64,000 nucleotides of DNA from Asanoa sp. WMMD1127. GTDB lineage: Bacteria; Actinomycetota; Actinomycetes; Mycobacteriales; Micromonosporaceae. Both the position numbers and the translations under genes were made by a program. How positions within the stretch are numbered: position 1 is the first letter of the stretch; every line of letters starts with the position of its first letter. Below the pieces are notes generated by a model, which did no database searches, was not told the origin of the DNA, and saw only the letters and a program-made list of their open reading frames with translations. Below are positions 35,093 to 43,202 of this stretch, piece by piece. The DNA lies in NCBI RefSeq assembly GCF_029626225.1, contig NZ_JARUBP010000001.1:6634001-6698000 (forward strand), written 5' to 3'.

Positions 35093-35600
35093 GTGGTGGA
35101 CGGGTACTGCGAGCGCTCGGGGCCCGGCCTCTGGGGTGAGCCGCTCAACGCCCTGTCCAATGTGGCCTTTCTCCTCGCCTCCGCCATCCTGGTCGGGCTG
35201 CTCGTGCGTCGGCCGACGGCGCCGCCGCGCATAGCGTGGGTGTTGGCCGGGCTGCTCGGCGTGGTCGGCCTGTGCAGCCTGGCGTTCCACACCTTCGCCA
35301 CCTCGGCCACCGGCGCCCTTGACACGCTGTCGATCCTCGTCTACCTGCTCGTCGTCGTCGGGTTGTTGCTGCGGTTCGGATTCGGGGTGCGCGCCGGGCG
35401 CGCCTGGGTCGCGGCGCCCGCGTTCCTCGTCCTCGCCGTCGGGGTCGACGTTGCTAGCGGCGGTGGGAGCCAGCCTCGGCGGTCACCTGGCGGCGCTGCT
35501 CGGGCTCGCCGCCTTCGCCGTCGGGCTGCGTTCGCGGCTGCTTGGCCTCGCGACGGGCGTGTTCGCCGCCTCGCTCGCCCTGCGTCCCCCGTCGTGCTCG
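35093..35600 (+). pseudogene. Ceramidase-family membrane protein, frameshifted
   Basis: Begins VVDGYCERSGPGLWGEPLN with ALSNVAFLLASAILVGLL, then SLAFHTFATSATGALDTLSI, the hallmark of the alkaline ceramidase/PAQR-like hydrolase family (His in FHT, Asp in LDT). Near 35447-35457 the frame shifts by one base: the following GGHLAALLGLAAFAVGLRSRLLGLATG and SLALR continue in the +1 frame. The final catalytic His segment (GTHFLWH-like) is not found. So it is frameshifted and truncated, or a sequencing error plus decay. AAGG precedes the GTG start. Confidence 0.65.
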
Positions 35601-35694
35601 CCCTGGTCGCTGTGCGTGTGCGGCGTGACGCGGAGCGCGTCCGCACGGGTGAAGGTGGGTTTCCCGTTTCGCCGGCTGGGTAGCCCTAGCTGCG

Positions 35695-36666
35695 ATGGAA
35701 GGCACCCAGCGGCTCGACGGCCGCTACCGGCTGGAGCGGCGCATCGCGGTCGGCGGCGCGTCCGAGGTGTGGCGTGGGCACGACGAGACGCTCGGTCGGC
35801 CCGTCGCCGTCAAGGTGATCGTGTGCGCCGACGACGAGTCGGAGGTGTCGACCGACGAGCTCGTGTTGGCCGAGGCCCGGTCGGTGGCCGCGCTGGCCCA
35901 TCCGAACATCGCCGAGGTGTTCGACATCGGCGTCTGGCGTACGCCCGAGGGCACCGCCCTGCGCTACATCGTCATGGAGTTCGCCGAGGGTGCCACGCTC
36001 GCCCAGCACCTGCGGGCCGGGCCACTCGACTGGCGGATCGCCGTGCGTGTCTGCGCCGAGGTGAGCGCCGCGCTGGCCGCCGCGCACCTGGCCGGGCTCG
36101 TCCACCGCGACGTCAAACCGGGCAACGTCATCCTCACGCCGTACGGTGCCAAGGTCCTCGATTTCGGCATCTCCATCATGGTCGGCAGCCACGACCGGCT
36201 CAGCGACGGCACGATCGTGGGCACGCCGGCGTTCATGCCGCCCGAACGCTTCCGCGGCCTGCCCGCCGCACCGGCCACCGACATGTACGCCCTCGGCGTG
36301 CTCCTCTACCTCTGCCTCGCCGGCCGGCTCCCGTTCCCGCCGCAGCTCCTGCCCGGCCGCCGGATCGCGCCGCCCGTGGTCGGGCCGGCCCGGCTGCCGG
36401 CGATACCCGACCTGCCCGTCGAGGTCGCCGAGGTGTGCCTGTCCTGTCTCGACCCAGACCCCGACCAGCGGCCCAGCAGCTTCGCCGCCGCGCTCCTACT
36501 GGCCGAGGCCGTCGACGCCCGGGTGCAGCTCCCGCCGCTCGCGCCGCCGCCACCGGTCGACGACTCGGCGCAGCGGCTCTCGCCGTGGACCCAGGAGGCG
36601 GCGGAGGCCAACACGGAGGTCGCCGACGAGAGCGAGCACGACGTCGTGGGCCGCCACCGCGCCTGA
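35695..36666 (+). CDS. Serine/threonine protein kinase (soluble)
   Basis: 323-residue Hanks-type kinase. The Gly-rich loop is GGASEVWRG (20-28), catalytic Lys K40 (PVAVKVI), catalytic loop HRDVKPGNVIL, DFGIS, and APE-like MPPERF. No transmembrane helix or PASTA domain; a Pro/acid-rich C-terminal tail of about 50 residues follows. It is probably cytoplasmic. Targets unknown. The ATG at 35695 lacks a clear RBS. Confidence 0.93.
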   Translation: MEGTQRLDGRYRLERRIAVGGASEVWRGHDETLGRPVAVKVIVCADDESEVSTDELVLAEARSVAALAHPNIAEVFDIGVWRTPEGTALRYIVMEFAEGATLAQHLRAGPLDWRIAVRVCAEVSAALAAAHLAGLVHRDVKPGNVILTPYGAKVLDFGISIMVGSHDRLSDGTIVGTPAFMPPERFRGLPAAPATDMYALGVLLYLCLAGRLPFPPQLLPGRRIAPPVVGPARLPAIPDLPVEVAEVCLSCLDPDPDQRPSSFAAALLLAEAVDARVQLPPLAPPPPVDDSAQRLSPWTQEAAEANTEVADESEHDVVGRHRA

Positions 36667-36669
36667 GGC

Positions 36670-37509
36670 TCAGCGTTGCCAGACGGCGGCGACCTCGTCG
36701 GCCATCCGGCGGCCCTGGGTCGTCGCCGCCTGGATCGCCGGCTCCCAGCGCGCCGGGTCGAGCACGTTGGGGCCGATGGTCTCCAGCACCGCGGCGTCCG
36801 GGGCCACGAGGGCGACCGCGGAGCGGGACCGCAGGGCCTCGATCTCCTCGGCCGGCGCGCCGCGCATCCGGATCGGCGCCAGCGGTGCCAGCACCACCAC
36901 CCGCGCGGCGCCGGTGGCCAGGTCGGCGTTGGTGCCCGACCGGACGCCGCCGTCCATGTAGGGCTGGCCGTCGATCGTCACGGTCGGAAAGACGCAGGGC
37001 ACCGCGCAGCTCGCCGCGACCGCGAGGTCCAGGGGCACACCGGAGCCCGCGTCCCAGACGACCGGCTCGCCGGAGGCCGCCGACACCGCGGTGATCAGCA
37101 GGCGCCGCTCCGGCGGCCACCCGGCCAGCGGCAGCCGGCGGCGCAACGACTCCACGTAGGGCTGCTCGGCCACGACCGCGGCCGCCCGCGCGAGCGCGCC
37201 CACGCGGGCCCGCACCTCGGCGGGATCGCGGCTGGAGTCGGAGAGCAGCGCGAACACCTCACTGCCGCGGGCCCAGTCGGGCCGGATCGGCGGGTCGTCG
37301 GCACCGAACCGCGCCTCGATCTTGGCAGCGTCGACGGGATCCATCCCGGACGCGATCAGCGATCCGGTGACCGACCCGGCCGAGGTGCCGACGATCAGGC
37401 CGGCGTCGGTGAGATCGACGCCCGCCTCCTTGAGTCCGATGAGGAGCCCGAGCTGCCAGGCGATCCCGGTAATACCACCGGCACCGAGTACGAGAGCGGT
37501 TTCGACCAC
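36670..37509 (-). CDS. Patatin-like phospholipase
   Basis: 279-residue lipid acyl hydrolase. Oxyanion motif GAGGITGIAW (about 9-18), nucleophile Ser in VGTSAGS (G-T-S-A-G, about 40-44) and catalytic Asp in MDGGVRSG. Hydrolyses membrane or storage lipids; exact substrate unknown. GTG at 37509 with TACGGA seven bases upstream; the longer frame to 37626 is basic and not family-like. Convergent with the kinase gene, three bases apart. Confidence 0.9.
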   Translation of the reverse strand: MVETALVLGAGGITGIAWQLGLLIGLKEAGVDLTDAGLIVGTSAGSVTGSLIASGMDPVDAAKIEARFGADDPPIRPDWARGSEVFALLSDSSRDPAEVRARVGALARAAAVVAEQPYVESLRRRLPLAGWPPERRLLITAVSAASGEPVVWDAGSGVPLDLAVAASCAVPCVFPTVTIDGQPYMDGGVRSGTNADLATGAARVVVLAPLAPIRMRGAPAEEIEALRSRSAVALVAPDAAVLETIGPNVLDPARWEPAIQAATTQGRRMADEVAAVWQR

Positions 37510-37656
37510 GGCACCATCCGTATCACGTCTCCGTGAACGGCGCGGCACGGTCACACGGGGCACACGGCGCGTGACGGCGGCGGTATCGTGCCCTTGCACG
37601 TCCGGCTCCACGGTTTTCGCGCCCAAGCTGACGGTCCCTCACCAAGGAGCAGCGCG

Positions 37657-38781
37657 ATGAGCGAAGACATCCGGCCGTTCCGCATCGAGATCTCCGACGA
37701 CGAGCTCCACCACCTGCACGCGCGACTCGCCGATGCCCGCTGGCCCGACCGCACGCCGGGCGAGGGTTGGAGTCGCGGGGTGCCCGCCGAGCACCTGCGG
37801 GCGCTGGCCGATCACTGGCGCACCGGCTTCGACTGGCGGGCGCAGGAGGCCCGCCTCAACCGCTACCCGCAGTTCACCACCGAGATCGACGGCCAGCGCA
37901 TCCACTTCCTGCACGTCCGGTCGCCGCACCTCGACGCCAAGCCGCTGCTGATCACGCACGGCTACCCCAGCTCGGTCGCCGAATTCCTGCTGATGATCGA
38001 CCCGCTCGTCGACCCGGCCGACGGTCAGGCGTTCCACCTCGTCGTGCCGTCGCTGCCCGGCTACGCGTTCTCGACGCCGCTGTCCGACGCCGGGTGGGCG
38101 ATGGGCCGCACCGCCAACGCCTGGGCCGAGCTGATGCGCCGGCTCGGCTACGAGCGCTACGGGCTGCACGGCGGCGACGTCGGCGGCGGCGTCTCCGGCA
38201 TGGTCGCCACCCACGACGAGGCGCACGTGATCGGCGTCCACGTGGTGACCGACCCGCTGACCGCAGCCGCCGTCGCGACGTTCATGCCGGGCCTGGCCGA
38301 CCACCTCGACCCCGACGACCCGGTCGACAAGCTGATCCGGCAACGGATGGACGCGTTCACCAACGACGGCTCCGGCTACCTCGCGATCCAGAACACCCGG
38401 CCGCAGACGATCGGCTACGGGCTGGTCGACTCGCCGCTGCTCCAGCTCGCCTGGATCGCCGAGAAGGTCCACGAGTGGACCGACCTGCCCGTCGACGACG
38501 ACCTGCTGCTGACCAACGTGTCGATCTGGTGGTTCACCCGGTCCGGCATCAGCGCCGCGCACACGCTGTGGGAGCAGGCCCACTCGATGGACTGGGGCGC
38601 TCCGGCGTCGGTCCCGCAGGGTCTCGCGATCTTCGGGGCCGACGAGACCATGGGCAAGCTCATGCCCGTGCCGGAGGGCAGCCACCGTTCGGAGTTCGCG
38701 CGCGGCGGCCACTTCCCCGCACTCGAGGCCCCGCGCGAGCTGGTCGCCGACCTCCGGGCCTTCTTCGGGCCGCTGACTTAG
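37657..38781 (+). CDS. Epoxide hydrolase (EHN-type alpha/beta hydrolase)
   Basis: 374 residues. The N-terminal EHN domain (RIEISDDELHHLHARLADARWP) is followed by an alpha/beta hydrolase core: HGYP oxyanion motif at 101-104, nucleophile D174 in HGGDVGGG, and His in RGGHFPALEAP. The nucleophile motif reads GGDVG where relatives usually have GGDWG. Opens epoxides to diols, or a related hydrolysis. AAGGAG lies before the ATG. Its stop overlaps that of the convergent JmjC gene. Confidence 0.92.
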   Translation: MSEDIRPFRIEISDDELHHLHARLADARWPDRTPGEGWSRGVPAEHLRALADHWRTGFDWRAQEARLNRYPQFTTEIDGQRIHFLHVRSPHLDAKPLLITHGYPSSVAEFLLMIDPLVDPADGQAFHLVVPSLPGYAFSTPLSDAGWAMGRTANAWAELMRRLGYERYGLHGGDVGGGVSGMVATHDEAHVIGVHVVTDPLTAAAVATFMPGLADHLDPDDPVDKLIRQRMDAFTNDGSGYLAIQNTRPQTIGYGLVDSPLLQLAWIAEKVHEWTDLPVDDDLLLTNVSIWWFTRSGISAAHTLWEQAHSMDWGAPASVPQGLAIFGADETMGKLMPVPEGSHRSEFARGGHFPALEAPRELVADLRAFFGPLT

Positions 38782-40028
38782 GCAGCGGGCACCGCGACGG
38801 CCTCGCGGAGCAGGCGGCGGGCCAGCACCAGGCGCGACGCGTCGTCGTCCAGCCCCGGCAGGTCGCCGACGCGGGTGACGTCGCCGTCGAGGAACGTGCG
38901 CAACGCGTCCGCGCAGCCCGCCGGGAAGGTCACCGCGCGGTCGAAGAGGCGCAACCGGATCTGGTCGGCGCCGTCCGGCTCCAGGCGCCAGCGCAGCAAC
39001 GGACGCGGCATGATGCGGTCGTCGGCGGTCAGCGTGCGGATCGCCGCGGCCTGGGCCAGCGGGCGCAGCGGGGCCGGGCGGGCGGCCGGCCACGCGCGGC
39101 GGCGCAGCCGTTCCGCCACCGCGGCCGGGGACGCCGTGTCCAACCAGGACCGCAGCGCCTCGATGGTCTCGGTCAGCTCCGGCTCGATCTGGTCGGGGTC
39201 GCTGACGTCCAGGGCGTACGGCAGGGTGGCCCGCAGGCGCTGGTCCTCGGCGGCCTCGGCCAGCAGCGCCTCGACGAGGGCGTACCGCGTGAGGGCCTTG
39301 ATCCCGATGGTCAGGTGCAGTGAGGAGTCGTCCTGGGCGGCGGCGCTGTGCAGCCAGCCGCGCGGCAGGTAGAGCGCGTCGCCCGGGGTGAGCACCACGT
39401 CCAGCGCGGGCTCGCCGGCGGCGGTGGCGGTGACCTCGTCGGCCCGGCCGCCCCAGGTCTGCCGCTCCAGCGGGTCCGGGAGGACGGGCGGGTGGATCCG
39501 CCAGCGCTTGCGCCCGTCGACCTGCAGCACGAACACGTCGTGGGTGTCGTAGTGGGTGGAGAAGCCCTGGTTGCCGGGCGGCGTCAGGTAGGCGTTGACC
39601 TGCAGCGGCTGGCCGAGGGCGGCGCCGAGCTCGCCGGCGAACGCGATCAGCGGCGGCCAGGTCCGGTGCAGGCCCTGGAGGACCAGGGTCGCGCCGTCGG
39701 CGTACTGCTGGAGGATCTTCTCGTCGAGCACCTGGTCGTCGATCTCGGCGCCGGTGCCGCCGCCACCGGTGTAGCGGCCCGGGGCCACCAGCTTGCCGTC
39801 CTTGGCGAGGCGGATGAACGGGGTGCGCAGACCCCGCCGGCTCAACAGCTCGTCCGCGTCGGCCGGCGAGAGCAGGTCGAGGAAGCCGCCCGGGCCGTCG
39901 AGCTCGTCGGCCAGCGAGAGCAGCGGCGCCCGGCCCCAGTACGCGGTCGCGAACTTGGCCGGGTCGACGCTCACACAACGGGTGAGCGCCGGGCGGCGCG
40001 GGCCGCCCGGCGTGGTCCCGTCAAGCAC
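38778..40028 (-). CDS. JmjC/cupin_4 2-oxoglutarate oxygenase, ribosomal-oxygenase-like
   Basis: 416-residue Fe(II)/2-oxoglutarate hydroxylase of the ROX group (YcfD, NO66, MINA53), which hydroxylates Arg or His side chains in proteins. The facial triad is H159-x-D161 (THYDTHDVF) and H227 (PRGWLHSAA). VNAYLTPPGNQGF and a Lys in GRKRWRIHPP (2OG side) are present; the C-terminal about 150 residues form the dimerisation/winged-helix part. The GTG at 40028 overlaps the repeat-protein gene by eight bases, so they are translationally coupled; a GTG 18 codons later is an alternative. Modification of the neighbouring repeat protein is the likely role (inference). Confidence 0.9.
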   Translation of the reverse strand: MLDGTTPGGPRRPALTRCVSVDPAKFATAYWGRAPLLSLADELDGPGGFLDLLSPADADELLSRRGLRTPFIRLAKDGKLVAPGRYTGGGGTGAEIDDQVLDEKILQQYADGATLVLQGLHRTWPPLIAFAGELGAALGQPLQVNAYLTPPGNQGFSTHYDTHDVFVLQVDGRKRWRIHPPVLPDPLERQTWGGRADEVTATAAGEPALDVVLTPGDALYLPRGWLHSAAAQDDSSLHLTIGIKALTRYALVEALLAEAAEDQRLRATLPYALDVSDPDQIEPELTETIEALRSWLDTASPAAVAERLRRRAWPAARPAPLRPLAQAAAIRTLTADDRIMPRPLLRWRLEPDGADQIRLRLFDRAVTFPAGCADALRTFLDGDVTRVGDLPGLDDDASRLVLARRLLREAVAVPAA

Positions 40029-40338
40029 CGCCGTCTGCGCCACCGTCGTGGCCGGCCGGGTTGGTCCCGCCGTCCGCGGGGCCCTCGCCGGCGCTGCCGT
40101 CGGCACCGCCGTCGTGACCCTGCGGGTTGGTGCCACCGTCGGCGACACCCTCGCCACCGGCGCCGCCGTCAGCGCCGCCGTCCTGGCCGCCGGCGTTGGT
40201 CCCGCCGTCCGCGGGGCCCTCGCCCGCGCCGCCGTCGGCGCCGCCGTCGTGACCGCCGGGGTTCGTGCCGCCGTCCGCCGGGCCTTCTCCGCCGCCACCA
40301 GAACCGGTCGTGGTCATGTCGTCGTCGTCGAGTGTCAT
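40021..40338 (-). CDS. Gly/Asp-rich four-repeat protein, putative JmjC hydroxylase substrate (RiPP-like precursor)
   Basis: 105 residues. A short leader (MTLDDDDMTTTGSGGGG) is followed by four units of 21-23 residues starting at E18, E40, E63 and E85. Consensus: EGPADGGTNPxGHDGG then ADGGAG. E, A, D, GG, T, N, D and AD are invariant; His is replaced by Gln in unit 2. There is no Cys or signal peptide, so not a lanthipeptide or sactipeptide core. GAGGGGG lies eight bases before the ATG, and codon third positions are almost all G/C in this frame. Overlap with the JmjC gene suggests the Asn/His/Asp of each repeat are its targets (inference). Confidence 0.82.
   Translation of the reverse strand: MTLDDDDMTTTGSGGGGEGPADGGTNPGGHDGGADGGAGEGPADGGTNAGGQDGGADGGAGGEGVADGGTNPQGHDGGADGSAGEGPADGGTNPAGHDGGADGGA
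40022..40287 (-). repeat. Four tandem coding repeats of 63-69 bp
   Basis: Units at 40287-40222, 40221-40153, 40152-40087 and 40086-40024 encode the four peptide repeats. Units 2 and 4 share nearly identical DNA, pointing to expansion by duplication or gene conversion. Confidence 0.85.
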
Positions 40339-40352
40339 CGAGTAGCCCCCTC

Positions 40353-40382
40353 GCGCTTTGCGCGCCCCGGCTCGAGGGGCGC
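40353..40382 (-). promoter_or_regulatory. Hairpins in the leader of the repeat-protein gene
   Basis: GCGCCCC (40362-40368) pairs with GGGGCGC (40376-40382); an overlapping smaller hairpin, GCGC-TTT-GCGC, lies at 40353-40363. They end 15 bases before the start codon, immediately above the RBS, and the two stems compete for the same bases. A control on translation or termination is possible. Confidence 0.4.
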
Positions 40383-40478
40383 TCCAGCAGGCCCTGTACC
40401 CGCCGAACGATCACCTGTAACCCAGAATGACCCGGACCGGCGGGCCTGCGGGGCCGAATCCGGGGTAAGTCTGGATCC

Positions 40479-41228
40479 GTGATTCTCGTCGGCACCTCCG
40501 GCTGGCAGTACAAGGACTGGCGCGGCCGCTTCTACCCCGAGAAGCTGCCTCAGAAGGCCTGGCTGGAGCACTATGCGGAGCGGTTCGCCACCGTGGAGAT
40601 CAACAACGCGTTCTACCGGCTGCCGGATCGGGCGACCTTCGTGCAGTGGCGCGAGCGCACTCCGGACGACTTCTGCGTGGGGGTCAAGATGAGCCGCTAC
40701 CTCACCCACATCAAGCGCCTCAAGGATCCCGCCGAGCCCGTGCAGCGCTTCCTGGACCACGCCGACGGGCTCGGCGACCGGCTCGGCCCCGTGCTGGTGC
40801 AGCTGCCACCCACCCTCAAGGCCGACGCCGGCGCCCTCGACGAAGTGCTCGCCCGCTTCCCCGACCACGTGCGGGTCGCGGTCGAGCCACGCCACGACAG
40901 CTGGTGGACCGACGAGACAAGAGCGGTGCTGGAGAAGCGGCGCGCCGCGCTGTCGTGGGCCGACCGCAAGGGTCGCCCGACCACGCCGTTGTGGCGCACC
41001 GCCGACTGGGGTTACCTGCGGTTCCACGAAGGACGGGCGACACCCTGGCCGCGGTACGGGCGCACGTCGCTGCGCACCTGGGCGGGCCGGCTCAAGGATG
41101 CCTTCGGGGTCGGCGGCGACGCCTACGTCTACTTCAACAACGACCCGGGCGGAGCTGCCGTGGTCGACGCGGAGGCGTTCGCGCGCCAGGCGTCGGCACT
41201 CGGTCTCCGGCCCACGCGTACGCCATGA
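40479..41228 (+). CDS. DUF72 (YecE-like) family protein
   Basis: 249-residue TIM-barrel protein of the DUF72 family. Typical parts are ILVGTSGWQYKDWRGRFYP at the N-terminus, FATVEINNAFYRLP, LVQLPPTLKAD and YVYFNNDPGGAAVVDA. Function unknown; nuclease-like or sugar-related roles have been proposed for the fold. The stop overlaps the surE start (ATGA), so they are coupled. TAAGTC seven bases before the GTG may be a leaderless -10. Divergent from the repeat-protein gene across 140 bp. Confidence 0.9.
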   Translation: MILVGTSGWQYKDWRGRFYPEKLPQKAWLEHYAERFATVEINNAFYRLPDRATFVQWRERTPDDFCVGVKMSRYLTHIKRLKDPAEPVQRFLDHADGLGDRLGPVLVQLPPTLKADAGALDEVLARFPDHVRVAVEPRHDSWWTDETRAVLEKRRAALSWADRKGRPTTPLWRTADWGYLRFHEGRATPWPRYGRTSLRTWAGRLKDAFGVGGDAYVYFNNDPGGAAVVDAEAFARQASALGLRPTRTP

Positions 41229-42031
41229 GCCCGCGGGTCCTGGTCACCAACGACGACGGCATCGACGCCGTCGGCATCCGCGTGCTCGCGGCGGCCCTCG
41301 CGGCGCGCGGGCTGGACACCGTGGTCGCCGCGCCCCGCGTCGACTCCAGCGGCACGAGCGCGGCGCTGACCGCCACCGAGGACGACGGCCGGGTGCTGAT
41401 CGACCGGCGGGACCTCGACGGCCTGACCGCGTACGCGATCGCCGGCTCCCCCGCCTACATCACGCTGCTGGGCCTGCACGGCGCGTTCGGACCGGCGCCG
41501 GATCTCGTCGTGTCCGGCATCAACCGGGGCGCGAACGCCGGGCGGGCCGTGCTGCACTCCGGCACGGTGGGAGCGGCGCTGACCGCGTCGGCCGCCGGTT
41601 GCCGGGCGATGGCCGTGTCACTGGACATCCTGTCCGCCTCGGCCGCGACCACGGCCAGCGGCGGCGCGGTGATGCGGATGTCGGAGGCCGACGAGGCCGC
41701 CCGCAACTGGCGCACGGCCGCCCGGGCCGCGGTCGACCTGGTCGACGGGCTGCTGGCGCTGCCGGCCGGGGTGGTGCTCAACGTCAACGCGCCCGACGTG
41801 CCGCCGGACCGGCTCCGCGGCGTGCGCCAGGCCTCGCTGGCCGCGTTCGGCCAGGTGCAGATGACCGTGGTGGAGTCCGGTGAGGGTTTCGTCCGCACCG
41901 CGCTCGAGCAGAACGGCGAGCGGCTGGTGCCCGGCACCGACCTCGCGGCGCTGGCCGACGGCTTCGCGTCGGTGACCGCCCTGCGGGCGCTGGGCGAACT
42001 GTCCGATGTGGAGATCGCCGGCGTCAGCTAG
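41225..42031 (+). CDS. surE: 5'/3'-nucleotidase SurE
   Basis: 268-residue metal-dependent nucleotidase that dephosphorylates nucleoside monophosphates. Metal ligands are in LVTNDDGIDAVG (two Asp near 9-10), SSGT near 40 and the Asn in VSGINRGANAG. The N-terminal Rossmann-like domain is complete; length fits the family. The ATG overlaps the DUF72 stop. Linked in stress and stationary-phase survival in other bacteria. Confidence 0.92.
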   Translation: MSPRVLVTNDDGIDAVGIRVLAAALAARGLDTVVAAPRVDSSGTSAALTATEDDGRVLIDRRDLDGLTAYAIAGSPAYITLLGLHGAFGPAPDLVVSGINRGANAGRAVLHSGTVGAALTASAAGCRAMAVSLDILSASAATTASGGAVMRMSEADEAARNWRTAARAAVDLVDGLLALPAGVVLNVNAPDVPPDRLRGVRQASLAAFGQVQMTVVESGEGFVRTALEQNGERLVPGTDLAALADGFASVTALRALGELSDVEIAGVS

Positions 42032-42479
42032 CGGCGGCCGCGGCCTGGGCGTCCCACATGGCGATGACGACGGCCAGCACGAAGATCTGCACCGCGACCG
42101 GCACGCCGGGCAGGTCGACCTCGACGTCGCGGCGCCAGGCGCTGGGCCGGTTGACCGTGCCGACCGGGCCGGCGTCGGTGTAAAGCTCCTGCCGGTTGCC
42201 CCAGACCGAGGCCCGGCGGAACTGGTAGGTGCGGCCGGCCGACGTCACGGTCCACCGCTTGCGGCCGATCCGCTCCGCCGTCGCGACCTCGCCGCCCATC
42301 TCGTCGAGCAACGTCGAGCGGTTGCCCCAGAAGCTGCCGCGCACCTCGTAGTGGCGGCCGTCGAGAGCGAACGCGCCGCCGTTCTTCCAGAACGAACCGT
42401 CGAACGTGGTCACCGGCGCGCCGTCGAGGGCCACGTCGTAGCGGTTGCGCCACGCGCTGGCCGGGTGTGCCGTCAGCAT
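42024..42479 (-). CDS. Small beta-rich membrane-associated protein (tubby/LURP-like fold possible)
   Basis: 151 residues with repeated beta-strand units: FDGSFWKNGGAFALDGRHYEVRG, then SFWGNRSTLLDE and ASVWGNRQELYTDAG, which read like the antiparallel strands of a LURP-one/tubby-C-like barrel. A C-terminal hydrophobic segment (VAVQIFVLAVVIAMW, about 126-142) should anchor it. The family assignment is tentative and the function unknown. The ATG at 42479 is preferred; overlaps the surE end by eight bases. Confidence 0.75.
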   Translation of the reverse strand: MLTAHPASAWRNRYDVALDGAPVTTFDGSFWKNGGAFALDGRHYEVRGSFWGNRSTLLDEMGGEVATAERIGRKRWTVTSAGRTYQFRRASVWGNRQELYTDAGPVGTVNRPSAWRRDVEVDLPGVPVAVQIFVLAVVIAMWDAQAAAAAS

Positions 42480-42489
42480 GGCGTCGAGC

Positions 42490-43122
42490 CTAGCCGCGCA
42501 GCGCCAGGGGGCGGCCGTCCCAGCGCCACGACTCCCGGCGCGGGTGGTCCGGCAGGGCGGCGCGGCCGGTCGCCCAGAGCAGCCGCTCCCACGGGTCCGG
42601 GTGGTCGGGCAGCCCAGGGAACAGGCGCGCGATGGCCCGGGCGCACAGGTCGGCGGGCGGCGTGAAGTCCAGGCGCAGGGCGGTGGCGACGTCGTTGGTG
42701 TGCACGAGGGTCTCCACCACACCCATCGCCGCGAAGCCCTCCGGGTCGCTGGCGCCGTAGACGTGATGCGACAGCCGCTCGGCGGGCGCGGCGGCCACGA
42801 CACCGGCGAGCATCGCGCCGCAGGCCTCGGTCACCCGCATGAGGCCGAGCGTGCCGGCGGCCCGCTCGACGAAGATGGTTCCGCCGGGGCCGCCGTCGCG
42901 CTCGTGCCGCCAGCGGGCCGGCACGTGCGTGTCGGTCGGCGGGTCCGACGGGCCGATCTGCAGCGCGTAGGCGAACAGGTCGTCGGCCGTGTGCTCGACG
43001 GTCTCCCAGCAGGTCCAGGTCAGGGTGCCGGCGGGCACGTCCCAGGCGTCGTCGGGCACGTCGCGCAGGGTGGCCCGGAGCAGCGCGACCGCGGTCGTCA
43101 CGTCGGCAGGGGTAACCGTCAC
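42490..43122 (-). CDS. DinB/maleylpyruvate isomerase-like mycothiol-dependent family protein
   Basis: 210-residue helical-bundle protein of the DinB/MDMPI (maleylpyruvate isomerase N-terminal) group. Helix 1 TTAVALLRATLRDVPDDAW, GTLTWTCWETVEHTADDLF with a metal-type His near 46, and ETLVHTNDVATAL near 165, with another His. Such proteins often use mycothiol, consistent with mshC here. The GTG at 43122 lies seven bases after TACGGT (43135-43130): leaderless; a TTG nine codons upstream is rejected. Substrate unknown. Confidence 0.85.
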   Translation of the reverse strand: MTVTPADVTTAVALLRATLRDVPDDAWDVPAGTLTWTCWETVEHTADDLFAYALQIGPSDPPTDTHVPARWRHERDGGPGGTIFVERAAGTLGLMRVTEACGAMLAGVVAAAPAERLSHHVYGASDPEGFAAMGVVETLVHTNDVATALRLDFTPPADLCARAIARLFPGLPDHPDPWERLLWATGRAALPDHPRRESWRWDGRPLALRG

Positions 43123-43202
43123 GGCCGGCACCGTAGCAAAGTCTTCCAAGGTCCTCAGCCGTCACGCTGCTGGCGCAGCGCGACGCCTTCCGGTCACGTC
43201 GT

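Noticed and set aside
34004-35683. A 559-codon open frame on the plus strand
   Set aside because: Only its first 60 and a 120-residue stretch near the end look like proteins, from two different families; the middle has no consistent codon bias. It is open because stops are rare at this GC content.
40022-40287. CRISPR-like array
   Set aside because: The repeats are contiguous coding units of 63-69 bp without spacers and no cas genes are nearby.
40029-40298. In-frame N-terminal extension of the JmjC protein through the repeat region
   Set aside because: It gives low-complexity Ala/Arg/Thr repeats with poor third-position GC bias. The overlapping frame has an RBS, good codon use and a clear repeat protein.
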